From Flavobacterium jumunjinense (GTDB taxonomy: Bacteria; Bacteroidota; Bacteroidia; Flavobacteriales; Flavobacteriaceae), in NCBI RefSeq assembly GCF_021650975.2, contig NZ_CP091285.1, forward strand, positions 1,550,001 to 1,614,000: DNA of 64,000 nucleotides. The letters run 5' to 3'. Both the position numbers and the translations under genes were made by a program. The notes under the pieces were generated by a model. It worked only from the letters and a program-made list of their open reading frames with translations. It did not search any database and had not been told where the DNA came from. Of the stretch, positions 21,525 to 28,076 are shown piece by piece. How positions within the stretch are numbered: position 1 is the stretch's first letter; every line of letters starts with the position of its first letter.

Positions 21525-21703
21525 ATAAAGCGAGTAACATGTTTAATATAAAGACTCTTTTGATAAAGATTAGTCTTATATTTTTTAATTTTTATTAATT
21601 TAGAGGTGACTTTTTTGTCTTTTGTTTTTGATTCTAAATCAAACAAAACCAACGGTAGATCCTCTTTGTTTTTTTCTGCTAATTCATTATATTCTTCATT
21701 CAT
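21521..21703 (-). CDS. Small charged protein coupled to the SPASM gene
   Basis: A 60-residue frame (MNEEYNELAEKNKEDLPLVL and a Lys-rich C-terminal half) fits exactly between the ATP-grasp gene (stop 8 bases upstream) and the SPASM gene (4-base start/stop overlap). That spacing argues for a real gene. It has no signal, no Cys and no double-Gly leader, so it does not look like a third precursor. It could be a small RiPP recognition or adaptor protein, or the remnant of a larger gene. No family is recognised. Confidence 0.55.
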   Translation of the reverse strand: MNEEYNELAEKNKEDLPLVLFDLESKTKDKKVTSKLIKIKKYKTNLYQKSLYIKHVTRFI

Positions 21704-21710
21704 AATACTT

Positions 21711-22640
21711 CTAAACTATTTTATTAAAGAAAGATGCTATTTTTTCATGTAAATAATAATTACATGGGTTTGATACCATTCCATATTGACCTATTGGATT
21801 TACTTCAAGAAAAACAAATTCATTTTTAGGAGTGCAAATCATATCTATTGAGCCACAATTTAAATCTAATTTATTCATTAATTCTGTGAGTTTTTTTTCT
21901 ACTTCCATTGGCAATTTAAATGGAACGTTTCTATTTGGCTTTACTTTATTATAATTTCTAAAATCAATTTTAGTTTTTTCATCTTTTTGAGAGAAAATGG
22001 CCATTACATAAAATTCACCATGTAAAAAGAAAATCCTTAATTCATATTTTTTAGGTATATATTTTTGAATCAAAGATGGAAAAAAAACATTTGGTAATTT
22101 ATCTTTCTTATTGATTTTACTAGTATAGCCTACAAGGTAGAAATCTTTATAATCAAAAATTAAGCTGCCTGTTATTGATTTTGTTATATAATCATCTATA
22201 TCATTTATCCTTTCTAAGTCTATTTTATTATTTAAAATACGTTCAAACGGAACTAGAATTCCTAGTGATTTAGCGATATCATTAACTATTAACTTATTTA
22301 CATCTGAATTAAAGAACTTATTGATATGGGGTAATTTTGATAATTTATAATATATAAATTCTTTTAATTTTATGAATTCATTTTTCCTAAATTCATCGAT
22401 TGTCCCTTTGTCAACTGATTTGATTTTAAGATTTAAAAAACCTCTTCGATACCAAACACCTTTTAATTCTGAAATATAAAAACTACAATTATTGGTAACT
22501 ATTTTTATATTTCCTTCATTAAACACAACCTTCAATTCATCATTTTCATTAATCCTAATGAACTTTATTTTAAAAAACAAAAGCCAATCTATCACCAAAC
22601 TAGTTGATAAATCGGCTTCTTCTGTAATTATTAAAATCAT
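21711..22640 (-). CDS. ATP-grasp peptide ligase, grasp-with-spasm type
   Basis: About 309 residues starting MILIITEEADLSTS. An upstream in-frame ATG at 22652 would overlap the preceding stop; homologues as I recall them start at the MILI position. ATP-grasp hallmarks: VWYRRG near residue 65, SLIQKYIPKKYELRIFFL (central beta strands), and GSIDMICTPKNEFVFLEVNPIGQYG (metal and ATP ligands D, E, N). Graspetide ligases of this kind form omega-ester or omega-amide links between Ser/Thr/Lys and Asp/Glu side chains of a precursor. It directly follows the two precursor genes, matching TIGR04192-type systems. The precursor core here is rich in Thr, Ser and Asp, as expected for a substrate. Confidence 0.87.
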   Translation of the reverse strand: MILIITEEADLSTSLVIDWLLFFKIKFIRINENDELKVVFNEGNIKIVTNNCSFYISELKGVWYRRGFLNLKIKSVDKGTIDEFRKNEFIKLKEFIYYKLSKLPHINKFFNSDVNKLIVNDIAKSLGILVPFERILNNKIDLERINDIDDYITKSITGSLIFDYKDFYLVGYTSKINKKDKLPNVFFPSLIQKYIPKKYELRIFFLHGEFYVMAIFSQKDEKTKIDFRNYNKVKPNRNVPFKLPMEVEKKLTELMNKLDLNCGSIDMICTPKNEFVFLEVNPIGQYGMVSNPCNYYLHEKIASFFNKIV

Positions 22641-22645
22641 TCTAT

Positions 22646-22876
22646 TTAACAATCAATATCACTTATTGTTGTAGCATCATGATAAACCACACCATCTTTT
22701 GATCTTGTAACGTGCATGTCGCTACATCCGTTATCACAAGTATCTACATACGAATGGCATTGGTCATTAGTATCTCCTCCACCCATACCACCTTGAATAA
22801 GTAGAGCTTGATTATTAGATATTTTTGTTGTTCTATTTTCAAGATTAAACTCTTGAATGCTTTTTAATTTTTTCAT
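22646..22876 (-). CDS. RiPP precursor peptide A (double-glycine leader, TCDNGC core)
   Basis: 76 residues. The leader MKKLKSIQEFNLE...NNQALLIQGG ends in Gly29-Gly30, the usual C39-peptidase cleavage site. The core (31-76) holds Cys40, Cys47, Cys51 and Cys76, many Asp/Thr/Ser, and the block TCDNGC (46-51). It shares TCDNGC, a TR-x2-D/S-x-G segment and a terminal D-C with precursor B. It lies 5 bases upstream of the ATP-grasp gene. The ring pattern cannot be told from sequence. Confidence 0.85.
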   Translation of the reverse strand: MKKLKSIQEFNLENRTTKISNNQALLIQGGMGGGDTNDQCHSYVDTCDNGCSDMHVTRSKDGVVYHDATTISDIDC

Positions 22877-22894
22877 AATTATTTTTTTTATTGA

Positions 22895-23119
22895 TTAAGC
22901 ACAATCATTAGTTGAAACTGTAGTTTGACTACTTGTCGATATAACCTTCCCTTCAGCATCATCTCTTGTCCATGTATGTGTATAATCTTCACAACCATTA
23001 TCACAAGTAGTTTCTCCACAAGATGTTTTACTGCCCACCGCAGATCCTCCACCGATAATTAATGTTTTGTCTCTTTGAGATAAAACACTGTTTTCAAAAA
23101 AACTTTCTAATTTTCTCAT
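22895..23119 (-). CDS. RiPP precursor peptide B (double-glycine leader, TCDNGC core)
   Basis: 74 residues. Leader MRKLESFFENSVLSQRDKTL ends IIGGG (residues 21-25). The core has Cys34, Cys39, Cys43 and Cys73 and the same TCDNGC (38-43), followed by a Thr/Ser-rich tail. It is paralogous to precursor A (18 bases downstream), with conserved Cys spacing C-x3-C in the centre and a Cys near the C-terminus. The GG leader type implies an ABC exporter with a C39 protease, but none is encoded in this window. Confidence 0.85.
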   Translation of the reverse strand: MRKLESFFENSVLSQRDKTLIIGGGSAVGSKTSCGETTCDNGCEDYTHTWTRDDAEGKVISTSSQTTVSTNDCA

Positions 23120-23137
23120 ATAAATATATTTAATTAA

Positions 23138-24037
23138 TTAATACTCTTCGTCAGGAAACATTTTTTTAAATCTCCATTTTTCATAACCATAATTAGGTAG
23201 GCCAATAGTTCTTCTTCTTCTATTTAATTCCGTTATTGGTATATCAACCTTATTGGTATAAGAACCATAATATTGTTCTCCTCCATTATATAAATTATAT
23301 TGATCATACATATTTGCATAAGTAAACGGTTTAGCTTCCCCTTTTTTTATGTATTCTAATATTTTGGGTAAGAAATAATTAACTCGTTCTTCATTATTTG
23401 TATGTAACAATATTATATCTTCATTAATTATACGTTTATCAATAGAAAAATCTCCAATAACCCTTGCGCTTGGATAACCATATTGGTTAAATATTTCTAT
23501 GTATCGTTTTGCATTTTTTGCATCTATTTCTTCTTGCTTATCGATATTTGCTTGGTAATTTTTTTTTCGATACAATTGATCTTGTTCAATCATTTTAACT
23601 ATTTCTTCCCTTAAATCTAATTGAAGACTGCTCATAAATTTTTCTCTCAATTTTGGGTAATCAAAATTTAATTTTCCTTTTTTCGAATAGTAAAGTTTTA
23701 AAATGGAATCATTTTTTAAGGACGATAAAGTAATTCCGTAATTAACAATCCAGTTTTTGGTTTCTTTTTTTGTAATCTTCTTATTTAATATTACTTTCAA
23801 ATTCATATAAGTATGAACTTCATAATACATTTGAGTATTAATTGGTTCATATCTTTTAAAGACACTATCTAATATTTTGTAAGATTCTTGATAGTTTTTA
23901 ACCAAATACAAGCTATCTGCTTCATTTACTTTTAGATAGTATGGAATGTAATTTGCGTCTTTATCACCTATTCTTGTGTAAGCACTTTTACATGAAAGGA
24001 TACATAGACATAGAATTAATAAAACTATTTTCCTCAT
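23138..24037 (-). CDS. DUF6624-like lipoprotein, copy 2
   Basis: 299 residues from MRKIVLLILCLCILSCKSAYT; the lipobox Cys follows ILS. A longer upstream frame is ruled out because it would overlap the paralogue and lacks a signal. The C-terminal half has EEIVKMIEQDQLYRKK, SARVIGD, LLHTNNEERVNYFLPKI and YANMYDQYNLYNGGEQYYGS, a pattern I associate with DUF6624 (function unknown). It is closely similar along its whole length to the 24048-24947 gene, and so a recent tandem duplication. It is 18 bases before precursor B in the same operon: a candidate immunity or processing protein (inference). Confidence 0.75.
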   Translation of the reverse strand: MRKIVLLILCLCILSCKSAYTRIGDKDANYIPYYLKVNEADSLYLVKNYQESYKILDSVFKRYEPINTQMYYEVHTYMNLKVILNKKITKKETKNWIVNYGITLSSLKNDSILKLYYSKKGKLNFDYPKLREKFMSSLQLDLREEIVKMIEQDQLYRKKNYQANIDKQEEIDAKNAKRYIEIFNQYGYPSARVIGDFSIDKRIINEDIILLHTNNEERVNYFLPKILEYIKKGEAKPFTYANMYDQYNLYNGGEQYYGSYTNKVDIPITELNRRRRTIGLPNYGYEKWRFKKMFPDEEY

Positions 24038-24047
24038 TTTTTTATTT

Positions 24048-24947
24048 TTAAAACTCTTCATTTGGATATAGTTTTTTAAATCTCCATTTTTCATAACCAT
24101 AATTGGGTAAACCAATAGTTTTTCTTCTTCTATTTAATTCCATAACAGATATATCTACCTCACTATTATAAGAACCATAATACTGTTTTTCTCCATTGTA
24201 TAAATAAAATTGGTCATACATATTAGCATATATCATAGGGCGCGCTTCCCCCTTATTTATAAACTCTAATATTTTGGGTAAGAAATAATTGATTCGCTCT
24301 TCATCATTAGTATGTAATAAAATTGCATCTTCACTTATCATACGTTTATCAATAGAATAATCTCCAATAACTCTTGCACTTGGATAACCATATTGGTTAA
24401 ATATTTCTATGTATCGTTTTGCATTTTTTGCATCTATCTCTTCTTGCTTATCGATATTTTCTTGGTAATCTTTTTTTCTGTAGAACTGGTCTTGTTCAAT
24501 CATTTTAACTATTTCTTCCCTTAAATCCAAATGAATTGAACTTATAAATTTTTCTCTTAATTTTGGATAATCCTTTTTCAGTTTTTCATCCTTAGAATAA
24601 TATAAATTTAAAATAGAATCATTTTCTAATCTAGAAAGTGTAACTCCGTAATTGAGAATCCAATTTTCAGTTTCTTTTCTTGAAATTCTCTTATTCAATA
24701 TTACTTTTAATTTCATATAGTTAATAACTTCATAATAGATATGAGCATTTACAGGTTCGAATTTTTTAAAAAGGCTATCTAATATTTTATAAGAACGCTT
24801 ATAGTCTTTTACTATATATAAACTATCTGCTTCATATACTTTTAAGTAATAAGGAATATAATTTGCCTCTTTACTACCTATTCTTGTGTAAGTACTTTTA
24901 CAAGAAAAAGTAAAAAAGCATAGTACTATGATGATAATATTTCTCAT
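24048..24947 (-). CDS. DUF6624-like lipoprotein, copy 1
   Basis: 299 residues, signal MRNIIIIVLCFFTFSCKSTYT with a lipobox Cys after TFS. The same domain as copy 2 (LREEIVKMIEQDQFYRKKDY, SARVIGDYSIDKR, EERINYFLPKI, YANMYDQFYLYNGEKQYYGS). It is the first gene of the RiPP operon, 10 bases before copy 2, and the promoter and dyad at 24987-25025 lie just upstream. Probably faces the periplasm. No catalytic residues can be assigned with confidence; the conserved His-Asp/Glu pattern around LLHTN-EER could be functional. Confidence 0.75.
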   Translation of the reverse strand: MRNIIIIVLCFFTFSCKSTYTRIGSKEANYIPYYLKVYEADSLYIVKDYKRSYKILDSLFKKFEPVNAHIYYEVINYMKLKVILNKRISRKETENWILNYGVTLSRLENDSILNLYYSKDEKLKKDYPKLREKFISSIHLDLREEIVKMIEQDQFYRKKDYQENIDKQEEIDAKNAKRYIEIFNQYGYPSARVIGDYSIDKRMISEDAILLHTNDEERINYFLPKILEFINKGEARPMIYANMYDQFYLYNGEKQYYGSYNSEVDISVMELNRRRKTIGLPNYGYEKWRFKKLYPNEEF

Positions 24948-24986
24948 TATTGTTTATAAAATTGTATTTCTCTTATATTTAGATAA

Positions 24987-25005
24987 GTAAGCTTACAAAT
25001 GTAAG
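24987..25005. promoter_or_regulatory. Candidate operator: palindrome plus third half-site over the RiPP promoter
   Basis: GTAAGCTTAC (24987-24996) is a perfect 10-bp palindrome. After AAAT a third GTAAG follows, forming CTTAC-AAAT-GTAAG, which covers the -7 box. This would suit a helix-turn-helix regulator; the adjacent divergent XRE gene is the obvious candidate but is frameshifted. Confidence 0.5.
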
Positions 25006-25025
25006 TAAAACCCTCTCTTTGTTAA
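24996..25025 (-). promoter_or_regulatory. Promoter of the RiPP operon
   Basis: On the minus strand TTA (25025-25023), then 19 bases and TACATTTG (25003-24996). This fits the Bacteroidota -33/-7 pattern. The start codon of the first gene is about 50 bases downstream. Confidence 0.65.
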
Positions 25026-25147
25026 ATACAGAAAATCTGTAAAAATTGTTAAAGTTTAAGGTTGTTTATTGATTTTATATCTTTTATTATTTATATAGCG
25101 AATTTCTTTAATTTTTTTGCATATCATTTGTGTAAAGTAATACAACC

Positions 25148-25517
25148 ATGATTAAGGAGAAATTAAAAACTGTTCGTAAGAAAAAAAGGATTTACTCAGG
25201 AAGAAATTGCTAGACATATAGCAACAGATACTTCAAATTATAGTAGGAAGGAAAATGGAGAAGTGAAAATTACTCCAAAAGAATGGGAGAAAATTGCTGA
25301 TTTTTTGAATTGTGATGTGGAAGAAATCTACGAAGAAAATGAACCTAATGTTAGCTACAATAATTTAAGGAAAAGTCCTGTAAATAACTCGGGAACAATT
25401 CATTATTTTAATGTTCCGGATTTTGTTTTAGAACATTTAGAGTTAATTAAGAAAGAAAATAAAAGATTAGAAGAAGAAAATAAAAAGTTAAAGGAGCGAT
25501 TAAAAGACAAAGAATAA
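25148..25517 (+). pseudogene. XRE-family HTH regulator with a one-base frameshift
   Basis: ATG at 25148 begins MIKEKLKTVRKK in one frame. After a run of seven A (25181-25187) the homologous frame continues GFTQEEIARHIA, TSNYSRKENGEVKITPKEWEKIADFLNCDVEEIYE and a C-terminal coiled coil (KKENKRLEEENKKLKERLKD). Removing one A restores an HTH_3 domain of normal length and a protein of about 122 residues. As written the first frame stops after about 21 codons. It may be a true inactivation, phase variation or transcriptional slippage at the A run, or a base-calling error. It is divergent from the RiPP operon and next to a GTAAG dyad. Confidence 0.75.
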
Positions 25518-25549
25518 AACATGTTGATACTATTAGGTATTAGTTTGTA

Positions 25550-25592
25550 AAAACAGTCCTCATTTGTTAATTTAAATGAGGACTGTTTTTTT
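25550..25592. terminator. Terminator after the XRE gene
   Basis: CAGTCCTCATTT...AAATGAGGACTG with a T7 run; a 12-bp perfect stem. A runs on the far side mean it can also serve the convergent NTF2-like gene. Confidence 0.88.
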
Positions 25593-25633
25593 ATGTTTTC
25601 ATAAAATAACTTTCATAGGGTAGGGAATTGTGT

Positions 25634-26131
25634 TTAAAATTTTTCAATCAAAGCTTCTTCAATAGGAGCTTTAATTTTAATAACTTCCGCTGTGTTGTCG
25701 TTGGGTATTGTCATAGACAGGACATAATGTTTAATTTTCCAAGACTCATTCTCTTTCATTAAAACACCACTTCCTCTGCAAATTTTCATTTGGGTGTTTA
25801 ACAATTCATCAAACCAAGCCATTTTACCATCAGTAGAAAAATAAACATTTCTCTCTAGTGTAGTAAAGCTCCAAGCTTTTCCTTTGTCAAAATAGGGCTT
25901 AGCAAAATCCATGAATGCTTTTTTGTTCCAGTTTTCTGTTGCATCAGTACCAATAAAGATGGATTCATTAGACATTGCATTAAAATAGCCTTTAAAGTTT
26001 GTTTCTGATGCATCTTTGTGCCATTGATCTAGTAAAGTGTTTATTTCTATTTTAGAAGGCGCTACCGCTTCTTTATTGGTAGTACAATTTAAAAATAGAA
26101 ATAATAACAAAATAGAATAATATCGAGTCAT
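25634..26131 (-). CDS. SnoaL/NTF2-like lipoprotein
   Basis: 165 residues starting MTRYYSILLLFLFLNCTTNK, a lipoprotein signal with Cys16. A longer frame upstream would begin inside the amt gene and lacks a signal. The mature part fits the SnoaL_3/NTF2-like fold: LLDQWHKDASETNFKGYFNAM, SIFIGTDATENW, and MAWFDELLNTQ through WKIKHYVLSMTIPND. Such domains bind small molecules or act as isomerases; in Bacteroidota lipoproteins of this type the role is unknown. It follows amt by 34 bases and may be cotranscribed. Confidence 0.78.
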   Translation of the reverse strand: MTRYYSILLLFLFLNCTTNKEAVAPSKIEINTLLDQWHKDASETNFKGYFNAMSNESIFIGTDATENWNKKAFMDFAKPYFDKGKAWSFTTLERNVYFSTDGKMAWFDELLNTQMKICRGSGVLMKENESWKIKHYVLSMTIPNDNTAEVIKIKAPIEEALIEKF

Positions 26132-26165
26132 GATAATGCAATTAAAAGTATGATTTGTAAAGATA

Positions 26166-27500
26166 TTATAATTTTTCATCATGTTGCGATAAATCTAAAC
26201 CAATGCTTTCAGAATTAGATGATACTCTTAAGGGTATGATTTTGTTGGTAATTTTATAGAGAATTAATGCGCCAAAAAAAGTAAATAAAGCAACTAGAAA
26301 TAAAGCAATCATATGATGTGAAAAAACGCCCCATCCACCATGCAATAGACTTGCGTTTTCTCCTTCGGCAAATAGTGCTGTGAGTAGCATTCCCATAATA
26401 CCTGCAACACCATGACAAGCAAAAACATCTAGAGTGTCGTCTATTTTTTTTAATCTTTTCCAGTTTAATGCTAAATTAGAGACTATAGCAGCAATAAAAC
26501 CAAAGAAAATGCTTTTAGGGATAGAAATAAATCCAGCAGCGGGAGTAATAACTACTAAGCCAACAACTGCTCCAATACAAGCTCCTAAAGCAGAAACCTT
26601 TCGACCGTTTATTCTATCGAAGAAAATCCATGTCATCATTGCAGAAGCGGAAGCAATTGTAGTAGTAGCAAATGCCATTGCTGCGGTACTATTAGCAGCC
26701 ATCGCAGATCCAGCATTAAAGCCAAACCAACCAAACCAGAGCATCCCTGTTCCTAATAATACAAAAGGAATATTAGTTGGAATGTGTTCTTTGTCTTTTC
26801 TTTTTCCAAGTACTAGAACGCCAGCTAAAGCAGCGAAACCAGCACTCATGTGTACTACTGTTCCTCCTGCAAAATCTTTAATTCCAAAATAAGCACCTAA
26901 TAGACCGCTAGGATGCCAAACCATATGGCAGAGTGGGGCATAAATGAAAATGGTAAACAAACAAATGAATAGTAAATAAGATATAAAACGTACTCTTTCT
27001 GCAAAAGAACCTGTTATTATTGCTGGGGTTATTACGGCAAATTTCATTTGAAAAAGTGCAAAAAGTATAAACGGAATGGTGCTACCTATAGATTTATGAG
27101 GTAAAGTAGAAACATTATCAAAAAACATAAAATCAAAAGGATTGCCAAATAGCCCATAAGTTATTCCGTCTATTTCAATACCAATAGAAGAGCCAAAAGA
27201 AATACTAAATCCAACGATAACCCAAAGTAAAGAAACTACTCCTAAAGAAATGAAACTTTGCAGCATTGTTGAGATGACATTTTTTTTACCTACCATTCCA
27301 CCATAGAAAAAAGACAGTCCAGGCGTCATTAGTAAAACAAAAGAAGAAGAGGTTAAAAGCCAAGCAATATCGGCATAATTTAGGTTTGATGTTTTTAGGA
27401 AGTCATTTTCTAAATTATTTGTGTTTTTCCAAAATAAACTTGTTATTGCTATAGCTGTGATTAATAGAAAAGAAATTACCCATCTTTTTTCAGTTTTCAT
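26166..27500 (-). CDS. amt: Ammonium transporter Amt
   Basis: A 444-residue inner-membrane channel with 11-12 hydrophobic segments. Family motifs: SSSFVLLMTPGLSFFYGGMVGKKN, FAGGTVVHMSAGFAALAG, WFGWFGFNAGSAMAANSTAAMAF and FACHGVAGIMGMLLTALFA. The two pore His are in VVHMSAG and CHGVAG. The N-terminal 40 residues contain one extra hydrophobic segment before the conserved core. No glnK/PII gene is adjacent, unlike the common amt-glnK pair, so regulation by PII would come from elsewhere. The short cytosolic tail is LDLSQHDEKL. Confidence 0.95.
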   Translation of the reverse strand: MKTEKRWVISFLLITAIAITSLFWKNTNNLENDFLKTSNLNYADIAWLLTSSSFVLLMTPGLSFFYGGMVGKKNVISTMLQSFISLGVVSLLWVIVGFSISFGSSIGIEIDGITYGLFGNPFDFMFFDNVSTLPHKSIGSTIPFILFALFQMKFAVITPAIITGSFAERVRFISYLLFICLFTIFIYAPLCHMVWHPSGLLGAYFGIKDFAGGTVVHMSAGFAALAGVLVLGKRKDKEHIPTNIPFVLLGTGMLWFGWFGFNAGSAMAANSTAAMAFATTTIASASAMMTWIFFDRINGRKVSALGACIGAVVGLVVITPAAGFISIPKSIFFGFIAAIVSNLALNWKRLKKIDDTLDVFACHGVAGIMGMLLTALFAEGENASLLHGGWGVFSHHMIALFLVALFTFFGALILYKITNKIIPLRVSSNSESIGLDLSQHDEKL

Positions 27501-27751
27501 ATCTTTTTTTTAAAGTTGTAGATTATAAAAATAAAATTTAATCTAATTAATCTTTTGAAAAACAATGATGTAGTATGTGTTTTTGTTATAAAATGAAAAT
27601 TAGCCTTTTAAAATGAAGAGTTCTAAAAAAGTGATGTTATTTTTTGAGATATTTTTTTTGAATATTGTTGTATTAATTCGAAAAATAAGTATTAAAGGAA
27701 AGATTGTGTCGTGATTTTTGAAAAAGTGTATTCTTGTTTCTATAAAATGAA

Positions 27752-27782
27752 AAAAGACCTTACATTTCTGTAAAGTCTTTCT
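27752..27782 (-). terminator. Terminator of the tRNA-Asn transcript
   Basis: On the minus strand AAAGACTTTACA-GAAA-TGTAAGGTCTTT followed by T-rich DNA, 10 bases after the second tRNA. The 250 bases between this and amt contain no convincing gene. Confidence 0.8.
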
Positions 27783-27791
27783 TTTAATTAG

Positions 27792-27865
27792 CTCCCTCTC
27801 TTGGGCTCGAACCAAGGACCCTCTGATTAACAGTCAGATGCTCTAACCAACTGAGCTAAGAAGGA
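27792..27865 (-). tRNA. tRNA-Asn (GTT), copy 2
   Basis: Minus strand: acceptor TCCTTCT pairs AGAGGGA, D arm GCTCAGTTGGTTAGAGC, anticodon loop CTGTTAA (GTT), T arm CTTGG-TTCGAGC-CCAAG, discriminator G. CCA is not encoded. Identical to copy 1. Confidence 0.96.
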
Positions 27866-27930
27866 ATAACCAATATTTTTGCAATTTGAGATATTAAATA
27901 ACCATTCTAAACGAGTAGCTTTTTAATTAG

Positions 27931-28004
27931 CTCCCTCTCTTGGGCTCGAACCAAGGACCCTCTGATTAACAGTCAGATGCTCTAACCAACTGAGCTAAGA
28001 AGGA
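27931..28004 (-). tRNA. tRNA-Asn (GTT), copy 1
   Basis: Identical in all 74 positions to the copy at 27792-27865, and the few bases after each 3' end (CTAATT) are also the same. Transcribed first from the promoter at 28030-28059. Confidence 0.96.
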
Positions 28005-28029
28005 AGGTGTTTTTACCTTTATTGCGGTG

Positions 28030-28059
28030 CAAATATAAGCCGATTATTTATTTTCACAA
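28030..28059 (-). promoter_or_regulatory. tRNA-Asn promoter
   Basis: On the minus strand TTG (28059-28057), then 19 bases and TATATTTG (28037-28030), followed by CACCGC. It has the same GC-rich start region as the rRNA promoters, as expected of a stable-RNA promoter. Confidence 0.85.
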
Positions 28060-28076
28060 ACAAAATATGAAAAAAT

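Noticed and set aside
24038..24115. Longer start for the second DUF6624-like protein
   Set aside because: The 26 extra residues overlap the end of the paralogue and precede a perfect lipoprotein signal that must be N-terminal.
27600..27815. 71-residue frame on the minus strand near the tRNA-Asn genes
   Set aside because: It starts within tRNA-Asn and runs through the terminator; low-complexity Phe/Ile/Lys composition typical of AT-rich noise.
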